Shown: positions 43,634 through 51,563 of the stretch, in pieces
Position numbering within the stretch: position 1 is the first letter of the stretch
Layout of the letters: the number at the start of each line of letters is the position of its first letter
DNA from: an uncultured Alphaproteobacteria bacterium
Lineage (GTDB): Bacteria; Pseudomonadota; Alphaproteobacteria; Rhodobacterales; Rhodobacteraceae
Direction: 5' to 3'
Length of the DNA: 64,000 nt
Assembly: GCA_902556405.1 (NCBI GenBank)
Contig: CACDWF010000001.1
Span: forward strand, 248,001-312,000
Made by a program: the position numbers and the translations under genes
Notes under the pieces: generated by a model
Seen by the model: the letters and a program-made list of their open reading frames with translations, nothing else
What the model was told of the DNA's origin: nothing
Database searches by the model: none

Positions 43634-45688
43634 ATGAAGCAAAAAATAGATAAGTTATGGGAGGGGTCAACAGACCAATTTGTTGAATTAGCAAAAATAC
43701 ATGCGTTTGATAGAAATCTTATTTCAAGTGATCAAGAGCCAAACGTGAGACTTATTAGAGATTATGTCTCAAGAGGAATACTGTCAAAGCCGAAAAAAGA
43801 AGGAAAAGAAGTGGTATTCAGTCATACCCAGCTTATTGAGTTTCTTGCTTGCAGGTCGCTCATTAATGAGGGTTGGCCACTCAAAAAAATTGCTGATGAT
43901 TTTCAGAAATCAACAATAGATGAAATTAAACTTATTATACCTGGAGAGACACCAGAAAATGACTCTATGAGGCTTATAAAAAGCTTTGGTAAAAGAGGCA
44001 AAACGCAAAATATTTCTTCAGCGCAAAGTGTAAAGGCATCATCTGCTACCGAAGAAAGTCCTCTGAGATCAAGGTCAGGAAGACTACTCAATTTCATAAA
44101 GTCTAAAGGTTTTTTAAAAAGCGGTTATAGGCCCTCTGATGACGAACCTTTTATGAACGAGGATCAGATAGCATATTTTAGGGATAAACTTCTCGATTGG
44201 AAAAAGTCTATTCTATCCGAGAGTAAAGGCACCAAAAGAGAAATGAAAGGAGAGAACAGAAACATTCCAGATCTTGCTGATAGAGCGTCAGAAGAAACAG
44301 ATCGAGCGTTAGAGCTTAGAACAAGAGACCGTCAAAGAAAATTGATTTCAAAAATTGATGCAGCTTTAAGAAGAATAGAAGATGGATCCTATGGATACTG
44401 TGAAGAAACTGGAGAGCCAATATCTTTAAAAAGATTGGATGCCCGTCCCATAGCAACCTTAAGTGTGGAAGCACAAGAGCGACTAGAACGACAAGAACGA
44501 CGAGAGGGATCTAATAAAAGTTTGAAAGGAAGCTTCGATCCCACAATGACTGAAGAACAAAAGGAAAGTATAGAACGACAAAAGGAAAGTTTAGAACGAG
44601 TAAAAGATATTCCAGCTAATAATTTTTTCGAATTGGCAAAGTGGGCAAGTAAAACTAATAATTTGCAGGGCTTTGAAAGAAGTATAGCCTTTAAAGCCGG
44701 TCGACAATTAACTACCGGTGACATATCAGCCAAGCTAGCATTAAATGCAGTAAGAATTTATCAGGCGGCCATGCAGAAAGGTTTCAAGCCATCCTCAGCA
44801 AAATTTTTTGAAAGCTCAGAGAGCGTTGAAGTCACTAAACCCTCCCCAGAGCCATTCTATAATTTAATGACTAATTCTACTGAAGAGACTAGTCCTAAAA
44901 AAAAATCTATGGGTAAGGCAATATGGGATGACCTTGAGGAAGAGAAAAATAATAGATCAGCTTTTATTCAATGGTGCGCTAGGAAATTGGAGGAAGCAGG
45001 TGAAATAGAAGCACTAATAGAGGTGGATTACAGTCAAAAAAATCAAGAAATTCATGGATACAATTACTCTGAAAAGTCAGGTGTCCTTGATCTTTTTATT
45101 TCAGTATTTAATGGTGCTAATGAAGTGTATCAACTCAATAGATCGGATGTTCACAAGTTATTAAATAAACTTTTACGTTTTTTTTTCTTGAGTAAGGAGT
45201 CAAAACAAAACCCACTCCACGTGACTGAAAGTGCTTATGATTTAGTATATTTAATACAATCTGAAAAAATAAAAGTAATTCGCCTCTTTCTGCTTACTAA
45301 TGGACGATCAAGAGAAAAAAGTGTGGAAAATCGAGAAATAAATGGAATTCCTACCCAAATACAAATTTGGGATATCGACAGATTTTATTCATTAGAGAAA
45401 GGCGAAGGTAAGACTAGTGTGAAAAGTATGTCTGATCTCTTGAGTCACTTCAGCGAAAGAAGAAAAGAAATCACTGAGCTTGAACGGTTAGCAAAGATTT
45501 TAGGCACTACAAGCTCAAGCCTTAGCACTGAAGACTTCACAAAGCTAAACATTACAAAATCAATCAATTTGCAAGTGGACAAATCCGAAATGAAATCGAT
45601 GACGCGGGAAAGAGCAAAAGCTATAGCTCGCGCAATAGAGCTTAGTTTAATTTTAAAAAAAAATAGGGAGGAAAATACTGATGACTGA
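43634..45688 (+). CDS. MerR-HTH / DksA / AIPR-N-domain fusion protein
   Basis: 684 residues from ATG 43634 (an in-frame ATG at 43601 lies inside the tandem repeat; neither has a clear ribosome binding site). Part 1 (about 5-110): MerR-like winged helix, NVRLIRDYVSRGILSKPKKEGKEVVFSH...LKKIADDF. Part 2 (about 170-297): complete DksA domain, with DLADRASEETDRALELRTRDRQRKLISKID and GYCEETGEPISLKRLDARP. Part 3: an Arg/Glu-rich linker. Part 4 (about 440-585): a domain homologous to the N-terminus of the AIPR protein at 48474 (FIQWCARKLEE, IHGYNYSE, YDLVYLI, IPTQIQIWDIDRF). It should touch DNA and RNA polymerase. I know no described protein of this layout. It overlaps the VWA gene by 8 nt. Confidence 0.82.
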   Translation: MKQKIDKLWEGSTDQFVELAKIHAFDRNLISSDQEPNVRLIRDYVSRGILSKPKKEGKEVVFSHTQLIEFLACRSLINEGWPLKKIADDFQKSTIDEIKLIIPGETPENDSMRLIKSFGKRGKTQNISSAQSVKASSATEESPLRSRSGRLLNFIKSKGFLKSGYRPSDDEPFMNEDQIAYFRDKLLDWKKSILSESKGTKREMKGENRNIPDLADRASEETDRALELRTRDRQRKLISKIDAALRRIEDGSYGYCEETGEPISLKRLDARPIATLSVEAQERLERQERREGSNKSLKGSFDPTMTEEQKESIERQKESLERVKDIPANNFFELAKWASKTNNLQGFERSIAFKAGRQLTTGDISAKLALNAVRIYQAAMQKGFKPSSAKFFESSESVEVTKPSPEPFYNLMTNSTEETSPKKKSMGKAIWDDLEEEKNNRSAFIQWCARKLEEAGEIEALIEVDYSQKNQEIHGYNYSEKSGVLDLFISVFNGANEVYQLNRSDVHKLLNKLLRFFFLSKESKQNPLHVTESAYDLVYLIQSEKIKVIRLFLLTNGRSREKSVENREINGIPTQIQIWDIDRFYSLEKGEGKTSVKSMSDLLSHFSERRKEITELERLAKILGTTSSSLSTEDFTKLNITKSINLQVDKSEMKSMTRERAKAIARAIELSLILKKNREENTDD

Positions 45689-46988
45689 CTTTACTTTAGC
45701 TGCACAAAGACCGGCCTTACTAAAAGGGTTTGATAATGAATTTCATATTTTAGCAAAATTGAAAGCACCTGAACAACCAGAGGATACAAGAGAAAGAAAA
45801 CCGTTAAATTTGTCAATTGTTATAGATCGTTCAGGTTCGATGTCTGGGCAACCTTTAGAAGAGGCTAAAAAATGCGCATCAATGATCGTCAATAGCTTAA
45901 AAGGTACCGATAGAATTTCAGTTATTACGTATGATAATAATGCCGACATAATTGTTTCATCAACAAAAGCCGTACATAAGATAGAAATATTGCGAGCTAT
46001 AGAGCGTATTAGTTCTGGAGGGATGACCGATCTTCATTCTGGGTGGCTGTTAGCAGCTGAGCAAGTAGCCAGATATAAAACAGAAAATTCGATCAATAGG
46101 GTGCTTTTACTGTCAGATGGAATGGCAAATACCGGTTTAACGGATCAATTTGAAATTAATAGTCAATGCTCTGAGTTGGCGGAAACAGGTGTTACAACTT
46201 CAACCTATGGTTTAGGAGAGCACTTTAATGAGAGATTAATGGTTGAAATGGGTCGAGCAGGCAGGGGTCAATCTTATTATGGTCAGAAAGTCGAAGATTT
46301 AGAGGATCCGTTTCGAGAGGAATTTGATCTCTTATCAAATACGATAGCATCAAAATTAGAAATTTTCGTGGAATATCCAGATTTTGTTAAATTAGAACTA
46401 TTAAACAATTATAATGGTCGAGATCCATTATGGAAAATGCCAGATTTAGCATATGGAGGGGAGGCATGGGCTTTATTTAAGCTTACGATTAAGGAGGGAG
46501 ATCTACAAAGATCAGGTAGGGTAGATATACTTCGCTCTCATATTTCTTATGAAGATATCAACGGTGAAAGAGTCCAAACTCCAATAAGAAGTATTCGTTT
46601 AAGGCCTGTAAATGAAAATGCGTTTGGCGCGCTGGTAGAAGATCCAATTATTAGAACACGAATTCAAGAAGTAAGAGCGGCTTCCCTTCAAGATATTGCA
46701 AGAGTTGCAGCCGATAGAGGGGATTGGGGTGCTGTTGAGCACGCTATCAAACAAGCTGAAGAGGAAGCCTTTGATAATGCTTGGATTAGAGAAAATCTAA
46801 AATCTCTAAGAAGATATGCAGCAACGAGAGAGAGAAATGCTTTTTCAAAAGAAGCTATGTATTCAGCCGATAAGTTTAGGTCTCGCCTCGCAAGTAGTGT
46901 TGAAAATAGTCGAGACTACAGTGTTGATGAAGAAAACATAAAGCCAATGTACTTAAGAAGAAAAGAAGAACGTGGGAAAAGAATGTAA
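45681..46988 (+). CDS. VWA-domain protein
   Basis: 435 residues. The VWA domain holds a full MIDAS: DRSGSMSGQ, Thr in GGMTDLHSG and Asp in LLLSDGMANTG. It is followed by a beta-rich part (LEIFVEYPDFVKLELLNNY) and a helical C-terminus rich in Arg/Glu. Cytoplasmic, metal-dependent protein-binding scaffold. AGGGAGG lies before the ATG, inside the end of the MerR-DksA fusion gene, so the two are coupled and probably partners. No MoxR-type ATPase gene is nearby. Confidence 0.85.
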   Translation: MTDFTLAAQRPALLKGFDNEFHILAKLKAPEQPEDTRERKPLNLSIVIDRSGSMSGQPLEEAKKCASMIVNSLKGTDRISVITYDNNADIIVSSTKAVHKIEILRAIERISSGGMTDLHSGWLLAAEQVARYKTENSINRVLLLSDGMANTGLTDQFEINSQCSELAETGVTTSTYGLGEHFNERLMVEMGRAGRGQSYYGQKVEDLEDPFREEFDLLSNTIASKLEIFVEYPDFVKLELLNNYNGRDPLWKMPDLAYGGEAWALFKLTIKEGDLQRSGRVDILRSHISYEDINGERVQTPIRSIRLRPVNENAFGALVEDPIIRTRIQEVRAASLQDIARVAADRGDWGAVEHAIKQAEEEAFDNAWIRENLKSLRRYAATRERNAFSKEAMYSADKFRSRLASSVENSRDYSVDEENIKPMYLRRKEERGKRM

Positions 46989-47029
46989 ATTCCCTGATAG
47001 CTATTTGGTTCATCAAAAGAGTTTAAGAG

Positions 47030-47272
47030 ATGCAAAAAATAAAACCGAAAAGAATGGAGCAGTTTGATCTCGCCTTGAAGGGGGAGCTTGAAGATTACAG
47101 GGAGGCTTGCTGTTTTTGTGGTGATGCCTTGACCGATATTTTTAAAACACATAATCCAGCTCCTCTCAACAGGGAGGAAGAAGCAGTTTGCTGTGAAATT
47201 TGTGTAGATAAGTTTGTTAGACCGGCAAGGATGCTACAAATACTTAATTTTAAAGAGGATGAATATAATTGA
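47030..47272 (+). CDS. small putative zinc-finger protein, 80 aa
   Basis: Holds ACCFCGDALTDIF and, 26 residues later, AVCCEICVDKF: two CxxC-like knuckles that could bind one zinc. Starts MQKIKPKRMEQFDLALKGEL. The stop overlaps the TTG start of the next gene. No family recognised. Confidence 0.6.
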   Translation: MQKIKPKRMEQFDLALKGELEDYREACCFCGDALTDIFKTHNPAPLNREEEAVCCEICVDKFVRPARMLQILNFKEDEYN

Positions 47273-47913
47273 AATTATTGCTTTCTCTTACTCTTATTTT
47301 GGCTGGTTTTTGTACAATCGCAGGAAAAACAGTTTTTGGTGCCTGTATGAGTGGGTGGCCAAACGACTTTGTTATTGGTGAGGAAATAGGGGGAAATAAT
47401 AAAGTAAGAAAGAGCTATGATGGCAGGGTAGTGACGCTTGATGGGTATATTTATTATTTTGGTGAACTTATGCCCACTGAAACGAATAAGTGTGGGGACT
47501 TGTTATTTACACCTGTTTTTGTAAATGATAGCGGCGAATATGTTCATGTGGGGATAAATAGACGACACTTCCATAAATTAAATAGATGCGTTTTTGCGCC
47601 TTTTAAATTTGGACACTATGGGAAAAATGATTTGCGTACTTCACGCACTGCAGGAATGTGGCAAAAGATAAAGTGGAGTCAGCAACACCGCCCTTGGGAA
47701 GATAAAGATAGAGTAAAATACTGTAAAATATCTCTTCAGGGTCGGTATGTTTATCGAGAACATTTTCTAGGAGATAATCCAAGATATACTTTTAAGGGGG
47801 AAGGGAAAACAGCAAGCTTTGTACTCGATTTCTTTAGACCACATCGATATCGCCTTTATCTCGATATTATTAGAATTTTTGATCTTTATAACTCTGGGGT
47901 AAAAGTAAGATGA
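47269..47913 (+). CDS. secreted hypothetical protein, 214 aa
   Basis: The signal peptide LLLSLTLILAGFCTIAGKTVFGA precedes a Cys-containing beta-type domain (CMSGWPNDFVIGEEIGG, NKCGDLLFTPVF, GINRRHFHKLNRCVFAPFKFG). Start TTG 47269 overlaps the upstream stop (TTGA). Stop overlaps the next ATG (ATGA). No family recognised. Part of the operon that begins with the MerR-DksA fusion. Confidence 0.6.
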   Translation: MKLLLSLTLILAGFCTIAGKTVFGACMSGWPNDFVIGEEIGGNNKVRKSYDGRVVTLDGYIYYFGELMPTETNKCGDLLFTPVFVNDSGEYVHVGINRRHFHKLNRCVFAPFKFGHYGKNDLRTSRTAGMWQKIKWSQQHRPWEDKDRVKYCKISLQGRYVYREHFLGDNPRYTFKGEGKTASFVLDFFRPHRYRLYLDIIRIFDLYNSGVKVR

Positions 47914-48305
47914 TCAAAAAAATATTAGCTCTAATTACCTTTTTGATTTTTTGTTTCAGCGCTCAATCTCAGGAATTTTATCGGTGCAAAGCAAACAAGT
48001 TTCTCCATGTAGAAGGCTCTGGTACAACTACGGATGTACCCATCGGAGGCGACTTAACATTTTCATTTATTTGGGATTGGCAAAATAAAGAAGCGTTTTT
48101 TGAGGGGATGCCTTTCGTGGCGGGAAATCTAGGCGGCTTGGAAACAATAAAAATTGATAGACAAAATGATGATTGGTTTATGATCAATAGTTTCTGGTAC
48201 AAGTTCACCTATTCATTTAATCAATTTTTCTTTAGTGGCAATGACAAAGACGCCTTAACGATTATCGTTGGAGAATGTGATGAATACGCCGTTTATGTAC
48301 ATTAA
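47910..48305 (+). CDS. secreted hypothetical protein, 131 aa
   Basis: Signal peptide MIKKILALITFLIFCFSAQS, cleaved before QEFYRCKANKF. The mature part is beta-rich (FSFIWDWQNKEAFFEGM, WFMINSFWYKFTYSF) with Cys near both ends (YRCK, VGECDEY). ATGA-coupled to the 214-aa gene; last gene of the operon. No family recognised. Confidence 0.6.
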   Translation: MIKKILALITFLIFCFSAQSQEFYRCKANKFLHVEGSGTTTDVPIGGDLTFSFIWDWQNKEAFFEGMPFVAGNLGGLETIKIDRQNDDWFMINSFWYKFTYSFNQFFFSGNDKDALTIIVGECDEYAVYVH

Positions 48306-48473
48306 AAAAGTATACCGACCTAAATGTATATTTGGGTTATACAAAACAACACTATACTTATTAGCATTTATCAAAAAAATAGCTCTTTCGTTTATATTTG
48401 TTTCAAATAGCTTAAACAAAAATTTTAGAAAAAAGAAAGTGGAACTTTACAATATTTTGGGGTCGAATTAAAA

Positions 48474-50543
48474 ATGTTAGATACTAGGGATAAAATAATG
48501 CCGAACGAATTACTTATAGACTTAAAGCATGAAATAGACGCCACTGTAGAGGTTCTCGAGGATGGAGCTTATCCCCATGAGATATTTTTGGAATGGTGTA
48601 TAGATCAGCTTACTGAGCTCAATGAAACGGAGGATCTAGTATCGGTTTTTTATGAAAAGAAGGGACAAATGATTCATGGTTATAGTTATTCTGATCATGA
48701 TGGAAGGCTAGATCTTTATGGAACAAGCTATAAGGGATCAACAGAAGAATATACTCTTTACAAAGAGAAAGCTTACTCTGAAGCTGGCAAAATATTAAAT
48801 TTTTTTACTAAAAATAAAGAGAGTAAAAAAAATGAGTTGGATATTGAGAAGGAAGCCTACGATTTAGTTGAAATTATAAGGAACTCAGAGATTACTCTTG
48901 TGAGAATTTTTTTATTTACTGAAGGAAAATCAACAATAAACCGTATAGAAGACACCGAGTTTGATGGAATTCCTGTTCAGACTCATATTTGGGATCTTAC
49001 TCGATTTTCAAGGTTTAGATCTTCCAAAGATTACGTTGACAGTACTGATGTAATTTTTTCTGAGTACGGATTGGAGTCTATCTCCTGCTCATCGACAAAT
49101 CTTATTTCAAATGAAATAGATACATATATGTGTGTAGTTCCAGGAGAACTGCTAGCAGACATTTACATGAACTATACATCTAGATTGCTGGAGAGAAATG
49201 TAAGATCTTTCCTTTCTTTTAAATCAAAAATAAATAAAGGAATTCTAGATACAATTAAAGATGAGCCTGAAAAATTTATAGCTTATAATAATGGTTTAAC
49301 AGCCGTTGCGTCATCTATTGAGACCAATCAAGACAAAACGAAAATTACGAAAGTAAACGGCTTCCAGATTGTTAATGGTGGTCAAACAACAAATACTGTC
49401 TATAGAGCTAAGTATGCTAATAAAATCGATGTTTCAAATGTATTTGTACCCATGAAGCTTTGTGTTCTCTCACAAGACTCAATGGATGAGTTTGGCCCAA
49501 AAATTTCAAAATTTGCTAATACGCAGAACGTTATAAGAAGAACCGATTTGGTATCAAATCATCCAATATTCCGGGAGATTGAAACTTGGTCCAGGAAGAC
49601 ACTCGCTCCAAAAAAAGAGAGTGGAAAAGGAATTGAAACCAAATGGTATTTTGAGCGTACGAGAGGACAATATATGGACGAAGTTTCAAGGCACACGCGA
49701 CTTGCTGAGAAGAAAAAATTTGAGAATGAGTATCCTAGAAACCAAAAATTTGATAAGGGAAAGTTAATCAAGTACTGGGGTGTTTGGTATAAGCAAGTTG
49801 AAAAGGTGAGTCTAGGTCTTGAAAAGTACATGCCTATTTTTATTGAAAATCTTTCTACTGACCGATCAAAGTTTGATCAAAAAACACCTGAAGAGTCATA
49901 TCAAAGACTAATTGCTTTAGCAATTATTTATGAAGAAACAGTTAGATTAGTGAGAAGAAATAAGTATGGTGATAGCTATCCCTCGCATGTAGTTAATTAT
50001 ACCTTAGCTCTTATTTCATATAGATCAGAGACTCGGTATGACTGGCAAGAGATATGGCAAAAACAAGAGCTATCGGATGAATTTGTTGAAAACATTTGCT
50101 ATGTAGCAGAGAAAGTAAGAGATGTCTTTAGAGACGTTACAAATAAAGAACATGTTATGGCCAGAGAGTTGGCGTATGGGCGAAAAGTGGGTAAGGGTAG
50201 AAATTCTTTTTGGGAAATATTACTTGAAAAAAATATTGGTTTAAAAAATGAAATAGTGATTTCCAAAACTAGTAATACAAAAAACCTAGGCAATATGCCA
50301 GCAGAGGAAGAAGATGAAAATATCATAAAAGTTATTGACTATGGAGACCAAATGCTGTGGGCCATAGCCAAGTGGTCTAAAGAAACTAAGAGCCTGCCCT
50401 CATGGCAAACAGGAATAGTGGGAAGCGTTGCAAAACGCTTGGGTCGTGGTACGCCCCCTTCAATCAAACAAGCAATCCAAGTTGTAAAAGCAGTTTCAGA
50501 TGCAAAAGAGCTTGGCTTTTCTTTTGAAAACAATCAAGGCTAA
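48474..50543 (+). CDS. AIPR-family (abortive phage infection) protein
   Basis: 689 residues. The AIPR core is seen at about 250-430: EKFIAYNNGLTAVASSIETN, INGFQIVNGGQTTNTVYRA-type block, KISKFANTQNVIRRTDLVSNHP. The N-terminal domain (about 25-180) is shared with the MerR-DksA fusion. The C-terminal 100 residues look helical. AIPR proteins occur in restriction-like operons with Z1 and GHKL ATPase genes, as here, though this gene faces them on the opposite strand and ends 12 nt from the nuclease gene stop. Confidence 0.85.
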   Translation: MLDTRDKIMPNELLIDLKHEIDATVEVLEDGAYPHEIFLEWCIDQLTELNETEDLVSVFYEKKGQMIHGYSYSDHDGRLDLYGTSYKGSTEEYTLYKEKAYSEAGKILNFFTKNKESKKNELDIEKEAYDLVEIIRNSEITLVRIFLFTEGKSTINRIEDTEFDGIPVQTHIWDLTRFSRFRSSKDYVDSTDVIFSEYGLESISCSSTNLISNEIDTYMCVVPGELLADIYMNYTSRLLERNVRSFLSFKSKINKGILDTIKDEPEKFIAYNNGLTAVASSIETNQDKTKITKVNGFQIVNGGQTTNTVYRAKYANKIDVSNVFVPMKLCVLSQDSMDEFGPKISKFANTQNVIRRTDLVSNHPIFREIETWSRKTLAPKKESGKGIETKWYFERTRGQYMDEVSRHTRLAEKKKFENEYPRNQKFDKGKLIKYWGVWYKQVEKVSLGLEKYMPIFIENLSTDRSKFDQKTPEESYQRLIALAIIYEETVRLVRRNKYGDSYPSHVVNYTLALISYRSETRYDWQEIWQKQELSDEFVENICYVAEKVRDVFRDVTNKEHVMARELAYGRKVGKGRNSFWEILLEKNIGLKNEIVISKTSNTKNLGNMPAEEEDENIIKVIDYGDQMLWAIAKWSKETKSLPSWQTGIVGSVAKRLGRGTPPSIKQAIQVVKAVSDAKELGFSFENNQG

Positions 50544-50555
50544 GAGATACTTTGT

Positions 50556-51563
50556 TTAGTCAATAGGTAACTGTTCCGAATAGATAAATTTCGCGCAGGC
50601 ATCTGCCGAGACGCTGTATTTCTTAACTGAAATTTTATTGGAATAACTATCTGGAAGTATTCTCGGAAAAGTATTTTCAACTTTATAGATTACAGGCGTT
50701 TCAACTTGAATTCTGATCCCTTCAGACTCATAATAGTCATAGTGTATGATATGATACCCAGCTCTGTTAAGGCTTTCCATAAATGTTTGTTTTTCGATGG
50801 ATGAAAACTCGTATTTTTCTTGGATTGACTCGATGATTTTATTTATATTGTGCCCGATGTCTGAATTCTCCAAAATGGGGTTTGCAAGAAACAGATGCTT
50901 TCCTTGTATGTCATCTAGTTGCTTTTCACCTTGAATATGGAAGTTTTTATCACCCCCTATTATCGTTGTTTTCACTTCTATGTGGCATCTAGTAAACACA
51001 AAGTCATGTAGGCCTCTTTCAGGCCCTTCCCAACTTTCAAATGCCCTCAGCTTAGATGTACGCGGTAAGACCAGGTCTCGTAAACAAATTAATTCCCCAA
51101 TAAGACCGATTTGTCTCTCTTTTGATAGAGGACCTTTTGAGTTTGTAAAAAAAATTTTCCAAGATTGCAATAACTGCTTTAGTCTCAAAACAGCTTGTTT
51201 AGGCGAGCTAATTTCCATAAGTTCCGTGATGATGTGAGATAAAAACTCCAGATATATATTATTATCGTATTGATTTGCTTTTTTCAGAGATATTCCTTGT
51301 AAATTTTCCTGCATTACGTTTTCAATTATAATTCCGTCAATTATAGGTATCGATTGCAAAAATAAGAATTCAGTTTTATGAAAAAGGCTGAGCCATAAAG
51401 ATTTGCTAGTATCTAAATTTAGGTAAATACCTATTTCAATTTTTTCTGAGTTTATTCTAAGTTTGGCAGTAGAGTTTTCTTGATGTGATAAAGACTTTTC
51501 AAGTTTACGAATATAAATTTCTAAGTTTTCAGAATGCATTTTTTCTCTATTAGTCGTCGTCAA
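50556..51563 (-). CDS. PD-(D/E)XK-motif nuclease
   Basis: 335 residues. Nuclease core: ERQIGLIGELICLRDLVLP (motif I Glu), HDFVFTRCHIEVKTT (Asp, then ExK) and QLDDIQGKHLFLANP. It matches the 'PD-(D/E)XK motif protein' that accompanies Z1 ATPases. Its start, TTG 51563 with GAGGAG 7 nt upstream or ATG 51539, overlaps the Z1 gene. It should cleave DNA selected by the ATPases. Confidence 0.85.
   Translation of the reverse strand: MTTTNREKMHSENLEIYIRKLEKSLSHQENSTAKLRINSEKIEIGIYLNLDTSKSLWLSLFHKTEFLFLQSIPIIDGIIIENVMQENLQGISLKKANQYDNNIYLEFLSHIITELMEISSPKQAVLRLKQLLQSWKIFFTNSKGPLSKERQIGLIGELICLRDLVLPRTSKLRAFESWEGPERGLHDFVFTRCHIEVKTTIIGGDKNFHIQGEKQLDDIQGKHLFLANPILENSDIGHNINKIIESIQEKYEFSSIEKQTFMESLNRAGYHIIHYDYYESEGIRIQVETPVIYKVENTFPRILPDSYSNKISVKKYSVSADACAKFIYSEQLPID

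Noticed and set aside
48268-48471. Plus-strand frame with a hydrophobic stretch (67 codons)
   Set aside because: It starts inside the preceding secreted-protein gene in another frame, has no ribosome binding site, and its Lys/Phe-rich composition is what AT-rich spacer gives by chance.
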